A stretch of 64,000 nucleotides of DNA from Dichetophora obliterata (Eukaryota; Arthropoda; Insecta; Diptera; Sciomyzidae): positions 40,862,819-40,926,818 of the forward strand of contig OY986439.1 in the NCBI GenBank assembly GCA_963920525.1, given 5' to 3'. The notes beneath the pieces were generated by a model. That model made no database searches and had not been told where the DNA came from. It was given only the letters and a program-made list of their open reading frames with translations. Below are positions 9,697-21,747 of the stretch, piece after piece. Numbering within the stretch: position 1 is the stretch's first letter; every line of letters begins with the position of its first letter. The position numbers and the translations under genes were made by a program.

Positions 9697-11299
9697 GGGG
9701 TATTCACACTGACTTGGGTAGTTGGGTATGGATAGATTGAGTGCTTTGGTTATTGCGAGCACCCTAAATTGCAATTGAGTACTTTGTGGAATAGTTTTGG
9801 GCAGTGCTGCATGTTTGTTTGATCTCCCAGGGCTTATGTAGCTGATGAGTGACAGCTGAGATGAGTGACAGCTGAAAAAGGGTGTCCACCATTTGTTGTA
9901 ATTTTATGAGCGAAAAATTTAGGCCATTAATTGGGCGTAAAAAAGTTATTCTATATACGCGTAATTTTTAAAGTGAACTTTGCAGCGGCTTATCATTTAC
10001 TAGTAATCCAGGGTAAAACGTTGTCCTGTCACATACCGGCTTACTGCCACATAAGAATTTTCATGGCAATCGGTAAACATATATCTGAACTGGCATAACT
10101 ATAGTGCGACTAAGCCCATTTGTAGTTCAGTTTCCGAAAGTAACTATATGCACTAATTTATCAAATTTTAGTTTAATACTCTACCAAAATCGTCTAAAAT
10201 ATAGCATATTTATTGATTTGTAGGCGATAAAAGGGGTTTCGCAAAATTTTCCTAAGCTATCTCGTAAGCGAAACAAATCGACTGCCAAAATTTCAGCGCA
10301 ATCGGCCCAGTAGTCAATTTTAATGATTTGTGATAAAGTGGGCGTTGTTATAGAGCAACGACGCCCATTTTTAGTACTGTTCCCGAATGTAACCATACAA
10401 ACTAAATTACCAAATTTAAGTATACGACCAAAATCGTCTTAAACAAAGTAGTTTTATTGATTTGTGGGCTGTAAAAGAGGGCATGGAAACCTATTTTTAA
10501 TATTGGTTAAGACAGTAACCATACAAACTAAATTACCAAATTTTAGTCTAATACGTTCAAAACCATCCGAAATATAGCATTTTTGTTGATTTTTGGGCAG
10601 TAAAAGGGGGTTTGGGTTTTTTTTTATTAACCAAAATAGTAACTTGATTAACTAAGATATTACAGATATTGTAAATTTGGTTGCCTTAGTTGTTACCGTT
10701 CCTTAGATCTTAAGAGGCACCGCACGAAGGATTTTGTATACATAGAAGGGTAGTAAAAGTAGGCGTGGCAAAATTTATATATTTAGTGAGCACCACTTGG
10801 TCTCATACCAAATATAAACCAAGTTTCATTATAAAAACATGCACACCTCAGGAATTTTAATTTTTAAATTATAAAAAGTAGGCGTAGTTATAGTTCAACC
10901 ACGCCCTTTTTTTGTTGAATTATCAATAGAAGCCATACGAACTAAATTACAAAATTTTAGTCCATTATTTTATTAACTTATGGGCGTTTTTATTAACTTA
11001 TGGGCGGAAATAGGGGATGTGGCAGTATTTTTAAGTATTATTAGAGATATTAGTATTGACAACAGATTTTGTAAATTTGATGCCCTTAGGTCAATTATTG
11101 CCTATTTTTGCAAAAGGTGGTAACACATGAAAAAAGTACTCAATTTGGCAAGAAAACAATCTAACCAAACAAGTCAGGGGGTCTCTTGTCAGCTAGAGTT
11201 GATTGGTAGATGGGTACTTGGGTAGAATGGCACTTTACAAAAACAAAATGTACGGCATTTGGCAACTAACCCAACTACCCAAGTCAGTGTGAATACCCC
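9697..11299. mobile_element. 1.6-kb non-autonomous element with perfect 31-bp inverted ends
   Basis: The ends 9697-9727 and 11269-11299 are perfect inverted repeats, opening GGGGTATTCACACTGACTTG. The flanks can be read as TA/TA, or as AAT/AAT if the element includes one more A/T. The interior holds several diverged units with CCATACAAACTAAATTACCAAATTTTAG and paired GGGCGT/ACGCCC boxes. In reverse complement they match the units inside the Helitron-like elements at 50.4-57.9 kb, including a 71-codon minus frame (10181-10396). No transposase is present. A truncated right end of the same family lies at 18955-19319. Confidence 0.8.
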
Positions 11300-11740
11300 T
11301 AATATAAAAAATATAAAAAACCCCAATGCTCTCTTAAACAAATTTTACAAGAACATAGAATTATGAATATTTTGTTCGAAAATCTTATTTTCCATTAAAA
11401 AAACTCTGCATAGAACAAAAGCAATTCCTTTCCTCATCTTCATAAATCTCTCTTAAAAATCTCTAAAAATCTTGAAAAAAGAATCAATTTTATATTTTTA
11501 ATCAACATGCTTTTAATTTGAGTGATTGAATGATTTTTTTTATTATGATTATTGAAATTAAAACGAAAAAAATACTATTTAAAAATGATATTGTGATAAT
11601 TAACCACTTTTTTATGAAAAACGAAAATTATAGCAAAATTAAAATAATACAAAAAAGTATATGTGCGCACGGATAAAACTGTTTGCTAAATTTGTATTGT
11701 GGTTACAGCTACTTCAAAATTATGTTAAATTTCAGCAAAA
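11300..11740. other. AT-rich spacer
   Basis: Unclassified. CACGGATAAAACTG near 11670 resembles the CACGGTTAAA tip seen next to other tRNA-like elements. Confidence 0.35.
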
Positions 11741-11744
11741 ACTA

Positions 11745-12480
11745 ATCAAAATTTGCTATTTCAATTTATAATAACTAAGCAAATACTTGCTTAAATTAAA
11801 TATAAATTTGCTATTCCAATTTATAATAAATAAGCAAATATTTGCTTGAATTGAGTAAAAAATTTGCTTTTGCAGTTTATAATAACTAAGCAAATATTTG
11901 CTTGAATTTAATCAAAATTTTGCTTGGTTATTATAATCTGCAAAAGCAATTTTTACTTAATTCAAGCAAGTATTTGCTTAGTTACTATAAATGGAAATAG
12001 CCAATTTTGATTAGTTTTTGCTGAAATATAGTGAAATAGAAGTGAAATAATTATTAGCATTTAATTAAATTAAAAAACTACCACTATCTGGAGATTTGAA
12101 CCTCGGCCGCGTGAGTGTAAGAGCATGGGGTTATCCATTCGACCATCGCAGTTGTTATCTAATCATCGCATAATTTTCTTCATTAAGAATAACCGTGTGC
12201 TCGTGTGTTTAGAAGAAATTTGCTTCATTTGAATTAAGTAGAAATTTGCAATTGCAATTTATAATAACTGATCAAATATTTGCTTGAATTAAGTAAAAAT
12301 TTGCTTTTTCAATTTATAATAACTAAACAGATATTTGCTTGAATTAAGCAAAAATTTGCTTTTCAGTTTATAATAACTGAGCAAAATTTTGCTTGAATTA
12401 AGCAAAAATTTGCTTTTCAGTTTATAATAACTGAGCAAAATTTTGCTTGAATTTAATCAAAATTTTGCTTTTTCCTGAAT
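11745..12480. repeat. 55-bp minisatellite in both orientations around a tRNA-like core
   Basis: A unit of about 54-57 bp with TTTATAATAACTAAGCAAAT and ATTTGCTTGAATTAAG is repeated about four times from 11745 to 11930. It then appears inverted at about 11936-12030 and forward again about five times from 12220 to 12475. The forward and inverted halves can form a foldback. The tRNA-like core at 12080-12155 lies between the halves. Confidence 0.75.
12080..12155 (-). ncRNA. tRNA-like core (A and B boxes)
   Basis: On the minus strand TGGTCGAATGG (12145-12135) fits the A box and GGTTCAAATCT (12102-12092) the B box. GTCGAATGGATAAC resembles a tRNA D arm. The anticodon and acceptor stems pair poorly, so a functional tRNA is unlikely; a SINE head or captured tRNA relic is more probable. 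Confidence 0.5.
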
Positions 12481-12932
12481 ACACAAGTGATTGCAATTTA
12501 GCAACCTTTTTCTAAAATCACATTGTGATTGAGCAAAGTTTTGCTGATTGGCTTTTAAGCAAAACATTCGCTTGACATGGTAGACGTGAAACCTTCGGAA
12601 AACACTATAAATTTTAGGTACAACGACTATTTCACAAAACAACGTAGCAACTTGAATGAGAAAAAAAAAACTTAAAAATCAAAGTTTTGACTTTCCATGC
12701 AAATGTCTTCGCTGTCTTTAAATATATTTAACTAAAATGTTTTTTGTTCAAGAGTCCAATAAAGAAATGTAACAAAATAAGTTTGACTGTACTGTTAGGT
12801 CAGTGTATATCTTTTTTCACATTTTTTAAAAAAGGTCCAAGATATTGACTTTTCACTCTAAAAATTACTCAAACAATACTTTTGTTTTGAAAATAAAAAC
12901 GAGTAAAATTTAATTTTTGACTACCTTTCATA
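12481..12932. other. AT-rich spacer
   Basis: A GC-poor stretch with no firm feature. A 61-codon minus frame (12457-12642) overlaps the end of the minisatellite and is not considered a gene. Confidence 0.35.
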
Positions 12933-13758
12933 CAGGGATTACAAATTGGCCATGATTACAAATTACGACTACTGATTATGATTACATGTATTCAGATTGC
13001 ACAGATTACTTGCTTTTTCTAAATATTCAGAAAAATCACTTTATAAACCAAATAAAAATACTTTCAATTAAGTAATCATTGTAAGTAATTACATGAGACT
13101 AAAACAAATAAAGTAATCATGCGAGGTGATTACATGGTTTTAAAAAAAAAATCAAATAATCGTAACAGGGAATTACATGATTTTTCAATAAATCAAGTAA
13201 TCAGTAATCAGACCCAGCTTTCAGTGATTACAGATTACTTCTCGTCAGACAAAATATTCAAAATTTGTATGTAGTATTATTATTTCAGTAATTGCTATTT
13301 ACCATAATGGTTTACCATAAATACAATATTTTATTTAACAGCTATTAAAGTGATGTTATTGTTTGTTAGATTGGTTTTGTTAAAAAAGTGAAACAATAGT
13401 GCTCAGAAACCTTTTGTCTATTTTACTTGTCTCAGTTTTACAGTTGAGCCACATATATAAAAATAGATATAAAACAATATATTAGTTAAAGAAATCTGCA
13501 CTCAACGATTGGTTAAGCCTGATAACTGATAAATTTTTTAATCAGAATAATTCATTCATTGCTGGAAAATGATTGAATACTTAAATTAATCACTGATTAC
13601 TTTTGCATGATTACTGATTTCTCAAAAAAATCACTGAATACTTTAAAGTTATTAATAATTTTTTTAAGTAATCAAGTAATAAATTTGTGTATGATTAATT
13701 GTAATCAGTATTTTTCTTATAATCATTACACGAAAGTAATCATTACTGGCCAACCCTG
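12933..13758. mobile_element. hAT-type non-autonomous element, 826 bp, built of GTAATCA repeats
   Basis: The tips are CAGGG at 12933 and CCCTG at 13758. The inverted ends share CAGGG, TTGGCCA and TGATTAC, with an 8-nt insertion on the left. The flanks CTTTCATA (12925-12932) and TTTTCATA (13759-13766) match at 7 of 8 bases, fitting the 8-bp duplication of hAT elements. Nearly all of the interior is made of GTAATCA/TGATTAC heptamers in both orientations. No transposase. Confidence 0.75.
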
Positions 13759-13919
13759 TTTTCATATGACATATCAATTATATGCTTTTTAAACTGTTTA
13801 TGTCAGTTTTGGGTCTTATAATATTTTTTTTTTTTTTTTGGCGAAATTTAGTGATTCTAAATTTTTTTTAATTTTTTTACAGAATTGAGAAGTTTCAAAA
13901 ATAATAAACTAGGCTTTCC

Positions 13920-15620
13920 ATAGTGACTGGTGGAACAGTTTACTACAGAACCTCTAATGCATAGACCTGTAACTTTGTATTTTGATGTAATATAATGATC
14001 AAATAGATATCTTACAATAGATTATGAACCGAGTTATAAAACTTTTACCGAAAAAAATAACTCATATAATATGTTGGTGATATTTCATTTGTTAAATGAG
14101 TGTGACTGGTGGGACAAAAAGCCACTATGTTTTTTAGCGTTGACCCCTGCCGCGAAGGCTTAATTCAACGGTGCTCCAAAGCTTGGGACAAATATGAAGC
14201 GTCGGCCAACGCCCCTTCGGAATTCAAGAAAGACCACTTTGAAAGGTTCCCCCAACAACATGCAACAGAACCCCTTTCTATTGTCGTCAGATTGACGCAA
14301 TTCATGACCGTGGCACTTTCAGCTACTTGAATTTATACATGACTTGGTTATTTTAATAACCTTGGGCTATCTCAGTAATCAATACCGATAATATAACCCA
14401 TTACTTTTTTAGCCGCAATAATCATCCACATCGTATCAAGGGTCATCACTCCTTGACACGAAGACTAAGGCGGCAACTACATTGGCCCGTCATCATATTA
14501 TCAGGTTCCTCAATCTCAGTGGACACAACTCAGACTATTTAGGTTTCCCCGTCACCTGTACTCAAATTCCAAAGGTAACAGTATATTGATCTGGTAGTTG
14601 CTTACCTTCCTAACATTTACTGTTTGAAATTAGCGAGATTCAATCTACCATCATTCTCTTAGTAATTTAAGGGAATCACCAGCCCGAGTTCAAGATAAGT
14701 GTAACTCATACCGGCCTTTCTGGCCTAATCACAGCCAGAGTGCTTTGATACCCCACGTGGGCCTAACCCAACCGACAGTCAATACCTGGGCTCAAGGCTC
14801 CACCTGACAAGGCTCTTCAACATCCCATCTTACAGACCAAAAGTTCTTAGAACATTTATATTTGACTGTGACACCTTCAGCCACTCGAATTTTACATGAC
14901 TAGGTTAAAAAATAACCATAGGTTTCCCAGTAAAACCGGGTAAACCTCAATCCTACTTATGCAACGTCGTTATCCTAATTAAGACTTAATTAAAAGCCTT
15001 TTTCAGAAAACTAGGAAGCATGAGCCGTTGTATACCAATTGGCTTATACAACGGTCCGAAGATTAAATGTTTCCTACATAATAACCTTTATTCTAAGAGA
15101 AGGTCTGCAGAAAAACGATAGATCAGGTCTCCTCATCATTGATGGATGACTGTCCCCGCTCTTCAAGTTATGTTGGATTGATCGTCCATCGAAAGCATAT
15201 TACAGATGACGGTGTTATGATAACTTAATATCAAAGCCATGCTTTCTCCAAGAATTTGGCAGCAACAACCAAGGCTCAAGGTAAACCTTTTTATTTTACA
15301 GATTATCAGATGAACATTCAAGAGCCGTGCCTCAAGAATGAACTCATTATGAGATCAGTTCATGGGCCGTGCCCCATGAACTGCCCATCCAATAACAAAC
15401 CCTCACCACTTCTATTCCTGGCTTGGGGCAGGCAGATTCCCCGAAGGTCTTCTGGCGGGTTTTGACTGATGGGACAGTCAAAACTTCCTCATCTCCGCCT
15501 TCTCCACTGTTAATCGAAATTTTAGCCCAAATACTATACATAGCCAGATGTCTTTTACTATGCTATGAAATGATCAATTGTGACTGGTGAGACATCGTGG
15601 GACTGGTGGGAAAAAATCGT
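13920..15620. other. GC-richer block of unknown origin with repeated ACTGGTGGGACA motif
   Basis: This 1.7-kb block is clearly richer in G and C than its surroundings. The motif GTGACTGGTGGGACA or a close variant recurs in the same orientation near 13924, 14101, 15464 and 15580. A segment of about 70 bp is present twice (about 14308-14380 and 14868-14935; TTCAGCTACTTGAATTTATACATGAC versus TTCAGCCACTCGAATTTTACATGAC at the core). Frames at 14109-14330 (73 codons) and 15256-15465 (69 codons) match nothing I know. It may be a decayed transposon or a host-derived fragment. Confidence 0.45.
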
Positions 15621-16305
15621 ACGACTCACTCACATTTACAACAACTTGTCATAGTGAAAAAAATACTCAATCTTTTTTTTTCTAAATATTTTTACAGAAC
15701 ATGTAAATTTAACTTTTTTTACACTGCGTTAAGAATAAATTGGTTGTAATCATATCATTTAAGAAAATAACTCCCATTTCCCGTGGAATGCCTCATATGC
15801 ACACAAATGACCCCAATAACTCTTTACAATCGAAAGCTATGACTATCAAGAACATAAATAATACTCATTTTTTAATTTAAAATAATAGTGTATTTGTATT
15901 TTTTATTTAAATATCGGATCATATTAATCCTGTTTAATTCCTTCGCTATCTACCTCGCAGCCGAATAAACACAAAAGTTAAATTTTTCATATTTTTTTCG
16001 CCAACATACTTTTTCGTCTCATCGAGTAAAAAATAACTGTTAAACAAGTAGCTATACTTCCCCTTCAGTAGTCTTGAATTATTCAGCTGTGCTGTGGAGG
16101 TAAAGGCAAGCTTGAGAAGTTTCCTTTCAAAAATGCACAAGGCAGCGTTGAAATCTTCGCGTAGTTTTCCATCTAGTGGCAAACTTACCTAAAAGTAGGA
16201 CCTAAATATGAACGGTTTGTACATTATCTGACAGTTCAACAGCTACTATAACGTTTAATAATGTTTCTGAAAGTGGTTTGTGGACATGCTAAAACGTATA
16301 GATGT
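15621..16305. other. Unclassified DNA with a fragment related to the 22-kb hairpin
   Basis: About 16045-16095 (CCCTTCAGTAGTCTTGAA and following) resembles the arm of the hairpin at 21748-22394 at roughly three quarters identity by eye. The 78-codon minus frame at 15946-16182 overlaps it and is not taken as a gene. Confidence 0.35.
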
Positions 16306-16561
16306 ATATCGTCGCCCTAATTCTAATAGGATGTAAGTCCAAATTGGGCAAAGTAACGTATATTTGCAGTTTAAGTAGATTGGTCAAAACTACATTTATG
16401 TCTTGTTTCAGTTTTTAATGTTTGTATGAAAAAAAGGGAGGTAGAACGTTTGAAATAATACATAATCGTATAAACTTCATACAAATAATAAACAGTTTTT
16501 CTTACCTCCTGAACAATAGATAATTTTGACTTACGTCGTATTAGAACTAGGCCGACGATAT
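16306..16561. repeat. Inverted repeat with about 40-bp arms
   Basis: TATATCGTCGCCCTAATTCT (from 16306) and the reverse complement of the 16520-16561 segment (ATATCGTCGGCCTAGTTCTA) pair along roughly 40 nt at about 80 percent. The loop is about 175 nt. No flanking duplication was found, so the mobile-element origin is open. Confidence 0.5.
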
Positions 16562-18954
16562 TTTTGTCTATTTTTAATGTAAATTTTTGTTTCATTGAGT
16601 TTCAAATCACAACGGTTAAGTTGAAACATAAACACTTTCTTTGGTTCAAAAATGTTATTATATAATGTGTATATTAGGGTGTCCTTTAAAAATGTCCCTT
16701 GAAGTTGTTTATATATCGCTTACCCTCTTGTTTTTTTCCTATGATGTCTAAATAAATTAAATGCCATTTTTATATATTTAACAAAATTAACTTTTAAGTC
16801 AAAAATAATGTAGACCTTAAAACAGAATATGACAACATTTTGAAATTTTTCAACTATTGAAGCTAAAAATTTGCACTTTTTATTCAAACTATTCAGTAAA
16901 AAAGGTTGAAAATTTCAACAGAAAAGTTGAAAAACTAAAGCATAATGCAATTAAACAATTTAAATTTAAGGTTTTCCTTTTTAACAGCAAAAAAATTTCA
17001 AAATTCAACTTAAAATGTTTACTTTTATGACCAAGAAATTGAATTTTTAAACTTGAAGGTTGACTTTTTCAACCCAAGAAGTTGAATAATTAAACTAAAA
17101 ATTGGCAAACGAAAACGCTTTCAAGTGAACGGTTTCTAGATTTTGGCTCCAGCGATATTTTTAAATTTCAGCAGTTCTCACTCTGATACTCGGGCCCGTG
17201 AAACCTAACAACGCTTTTTGTCCTAACAATCCGTTGTTACGCAAAGTGGTTCATTCAATTTTAATAATTTAGTGAATCATATTACAATCATCTATTAAAA
17301 GGATTATATATTGGCTGTCCTACATATCCTACATATTTAGCAGCTATCCAAACAACAAAAGCAGCAAAAAATAACAAAAATTTTGCTTCTACTTACTACT
17401 CGTTGTCATCAGCATCGTTAAGTAGATGTTTTTTTTTCTTTTTAATGTGAATGCTTTTGTGCTTTCGTTAGTACATGTTTTTGTTTGTTTTTGCATAGCA
17501 CGTAGGAAAACTTAACAATTTACCGCAAATGCGCTGATTAATGCATTTTCGTAGTGACAAAAAATGAAAGGTTACATCAATTTATATAAAGTAAATTTAC
17601 GCAGGCATGCCATCTGAAAGGTATCTAAAATGCGGAATATATCAATATATTAAAGCAGACTTTAATTATAACATTTTTTTGCTGATATTTCAAAAATTGT
17701 AGAAGTTTGTTCTGCAAAAATGTTACGTCCTAACGGACAAATTGTTTTGATGATTTCGATTTATATTTCACCTCAGAATACGACCAAACATTAACAAAAT
17801 CGATAGCATAATCAAATTAATTAACAGATAACTTTTATGTTATACACGAGCGGGTATCATTGAACTGGGTGACAATTACACAATATGCCAATGATTTTAG
17901 TTGGAGATTTTATTAACGGTTTAATTACCCTTTTGATAAATATAATTTGCGAATGATAAGCGCTTGATTTGAATGAATTTGTACAACACGATAAGGGACA
18001 ACTGTTGATGCAGTATTTGCCAGATAAATTGATGGCTTACATCTATAATATACGTTTACTATTTCAGTAATCATAAGCCCATAAACATATTAATAAAATT
18101 CCATAATAATAATTGCATGTAATAAAATAATAATGGAACGTAATAAAATTTACTAGTGTGAATATTAGCGTGTCTTTTTATAAATAACTTTATGTTATTT
18201 AAAATTTTTGAATATAAAAATTATTTTATTTCAGTAAAAAAAAAAAACAATAAATTATCAAATCTATGAAACTGCGAAAAAAACTTCGCTTCTTTAAAGG
18301 CTTCTAAGGCTTGACCAATAATTGGATCCACTTGTTTTCTCCGTCATATTATTTCGATGAGTTTATTAAAACATGTGTCAAACAATATGAAACATAAACA
18401 GTGGGCTGGTCACAGCTGAACCACTCAAGACTATACAAGGATTATATACGAGTTAAGTGCAAATTTACATATCATTTGCACTTAATGCAAATTATAATTT
18501 TATTCCTAAAGTACTGGGCCAATTTTTTGGTAAAGTCTTTATATTATCATATACATATGTGCTACAGCACATTATAGAGGTTCTTTCCTTTCGAAATATT
18601 AATAAGACGTATATTTAATTAAAGTGTTAAGTTTTTTAAGTAATCATCCCAGACGCCACGCATAGCTCAATTGTTTTCTTATCACGCGTTTGTATTGCAA
18701 TAAAATCCATGCAGCTCTCTTCAATTCTTTTTTGATAATCTAGCAGAGCTCAAGGTTCATTTGTAAGGTTGAGGCACTTGAGAGAAATGCGTTCATTTCC
18801 GCCTTTGCTTAAACTGTCATCTGTGCTTTTTTTTTTGTTCTACGCTTTTATTTTGACAATTTTTCTTGATTTATTTTCATCCATGCTGACAGTTCAACCA
18901 AACTTGCCCTCAATTGCCACAACCTTATAAATAAGTGCACTTTGCTTCAATCCA
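16562..18954. other. Long AT-rich stretch with GTTGAAA-type repeats
   Basis: From 16840 to 17100 short AGTTGAA/TTCAAC units repeat in both orientations. Near 18403-18432 a short fragment resembles the 22-kb hairpin arm in the opposite orientation. The region 18640-18950 is less AT-rich and looks unique. No coding region or promoter was recognised. Confidence 0.4.
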
Positions 18955-19319
18955 CGCTTATGATTGCCGATAGTAACCATACGAAATAAATTACAAAATT
19001 TTAGTCCAATACAACCGAATTCGTCTGCAATATATCGTTTTTATTGGTTTGTGAGCAGTAATAGTGGGTTTGGCAATTGTTTTTTATTATTCGAGATATA
19101 ACCCTTAACAACAAATGTTATAAATTTGATGCCCTTAGGTCAAATATTGTCTATTTTGCAAAAGGTGGTAACACATGGAAAAAGTACTAACTTTGGCAAG
19201 AAATCAATTTACCTAGAGTTGATTGGTAGATGGGTACTTGGGTACAATGGCACTTTACAAAAACAAAATTTACGGCATTTGCCAATCTTTCCAACTACCC
19301 AAGTCAGTGTGAATACCCC
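18955..19319. mobile_element. Truncated right end of the 9697-11299 family
   Basis: The sequence follows the last 0.35-0.4 kb of the 9697-11299 element, from the CCATACGAAATAAATTAC unit to the tip GTGAATACCCC at 19319. There is no matching left end. A 93-codon frame (19126-19407) spans it and is not a gene. Confidence 0.75.
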
Positions 19320-21039
19320 TAATGTATTCAAATATAACATCGTTAATAAAAGCAAAAAAAACAACGATACCAAATTCAAAGTTTTTACTTTCTTTTTTGT
19401 TTTTTAATATACACTCTTCAATTTTCTTTTGCCTAAGAGTTAAATCGAAGCATTTGAAAAGATTATTTCATTATTTCCATTACTTTAAAGTTTATAAATA
19501 ATATGTTGATTTAATATGATTTAAATACAAATTCTAATTGTTTGCAAGTTTAAATCATACTTGATTTAAAATAAATATTAAAAATTGGTTTATAGATATT
19601 AATTCTTTTTTAAAAAAGATCCAAAATATTTTTCATTTTTTTTTAAAGTGAAAAAGTTGTTTAAAATCATAAAAGTTATTAAAACTGAAAATTGTATTTT
19701 TTCTACTTTTATACATGACATATTAAAAAAACTTTTTCAGTTTGGCACAAAACTTGTTGTTCTATTTCTATATAGTTTTTTTAATTTTTAAGAGATGAAA
19801 ATATTTTATAACTTTTAAAGCCTTCAACAATAATTTCTTTGGCTCTGCCTTTTCCACCTCCTTTTCATCAATTTTTTCATTTTGAATGACTGTTTGTTTT
19901 TCTGTAACTATAGCAAGTTTGAATTCAATCTTAAAGCCGGGAGTAGAATGATTGCGCTTGCGTTTGCGTCCGTCTACTTGCTGGCGCAATTTACACAATA
20001 AAATATGTAAGTCATTCAATGAAATATGTTACTGCACTTAGAGTTTTCGCTTAGAGCAAGGGCTACAAAATGATTGAAGGTTTCTATATTCTTGAAATAC
20101 AATTTTAGGTGTATTGACGCTAAGATTTTAAAAAACATTTTGTTGTTTAATTATATAAATTATTAAACATTAGCATATAAAAAGGTATGTTAACAATATA
20201 ACAAGTAATAACATATCAAAATCTTTATTTTTTAAAATGCATAATAAAGAGTCATCCCTGAAAACTTCTAAGAATGAACTCGTTTTTTTATTAATTTATT
20301 TTATTTAATTATTTTTTATTTATTTTTTTAAATTTTGCAAAATTTTGTAACTAGATAGCGTTTTGAACATATGTTAATCGTAATCGAAATCGACTTTCTT
20401 CCAGAGTAGCATTGGGTATATCAGCAATTATGAAAAATAGATCAAATAATTTCAAAAATAATAACTTAAAATTATTCAGAGTTTGAATTTAATTACTGCT
20501 TGAGTTTAAATTACATTTTATCATGAACGATAACTAAACAAATTTTTTGAAGCTATAGAGTGTAGAAATAAATCTAATCCAAAAGTTAGCATACGGAAAT
20601 GTAAATATTCGTTCAAAAAATCGTTTTTTCAACCATGAAACCAGTTTTATAGGGTATTTGCGAAAAACCTAGTACGGAGAAATTTTATGTTAAACTAGCT
20701 GATATACCCGGTGTTTTTCGAGAGTAATTTATGCTAACATTTCAATACACACTTCTCGGTTAAATGTTTTTTAAATTCCGGAATAATGAAAGTCGTGTTG
20801 AATTTTAAGTTTCAGTTACCTTAGAACAGTACTTGAACGTACCTTAATTCAAAAAAAAAGATTTGGGAAATTTTGATGTTTGGGTGTTCTTTCCCTTGCG
20901 GTGAGCTAATTAAATTCGAAGAAGGGGTACGCAAAACACATTTTAAAAATTAGAAATAATTTAATTACCTTTTTAAAAATATAAAAATTATAGCGGGACC
21001 GAATGGGATTTTGAGATATGGCCATTTTAACATCTAACC
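19320..21039. other. AT-rich spacer, nothing firm
   Basis: A minus-strand frame at 19768-20019 (83 codons) is Lys/Glu-rich in the middle (KQTVIQNEKIDEKEVEKAE) but has no recognised domain. It could be an exon relic. No paired ends or tandem repeats were recognised. Confidence 0.3.
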
Positions 21040-21200
21040 CAAAATGTATATTAAACTTTTTAACAAAAAAAAATTTTCACAATATATATAACAAACAGCG
21101 GAGATATTTGCATCGAAAGTCAAAACTTTGATTTTCATATGATTTTTTTCTCATTCGTTGCTACCGATGTTTTACAAAAAAGTCGTTGTACTAAAAATTA
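21040..21200. repeat. Fragment of the 25-27 kb repeat family
   Basis: GGAGATATTTGCATCGAAAG and TGATTTTCATATG followed by CGATGTTTTACAAAAAAGTC correspond to 25825-25920 and 26680-26770. Confidence 0.65.
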
Positions 21201-21747
21201 TTGTACTAATATATATTGAGCCAGCCAAACCTGTGAGGTTAAATTTGAAGAAATTGGTGGTAGACATCATTCGGCTATTCAGCGCAAGGTGAATAGTTTG
21301 TACACACTGTGCCTTCTAATGCGGCGCCATATATTTTTGAATTTAAAGCACAGATCAAGACCAATGCAATAATTGTGCTAAACAGATGAGCATATGTTTT
21401 ATTATATCGCCATCTAGCTGAAACTGATTACATAAAAATATTAACTTTTACAGCATTTTATTCACGGTCATCTTTTCGATGAAATGTTGATATAAATACA
21501 AAATTTAAAGTACCATTGATAAAAAACTGAGTGACAACGCTGACACAACAGGGAAAAGAAATAGAGACATCACAACAAAACAAATTTAACAGGAGGAGGA
21601 GGCAAAAACTAAATAGGTTACGATTAGGAAGATTTTATATAAACTAAAATATTTGTAATTACTGTAGACACACAAATGCATTCTTAGAGAAAAATTGGGG
21701 CGAGGCCGCTCAAAGAATATAGAGAATTTTAAAACAAAACTCAGTTT
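21201..21747. other. Unclassified DNA before the hairpin
   Basis: No gene recognised. The 79-codon minus frame at 21586-21825 includes a Cys run from translated GCA/ACA repeats and overlaps the hairpin, so it is rejected. Confidence 0.3.

Noticed and set aside
14575..14662. GT-AG interval with a CTAAC branch-like site; a second at 14940-15006
   Set aside because: Both look like compact fly introns, but the sequence between them has stops in all three frames and no coding signal, so a spliced gene is not supported.
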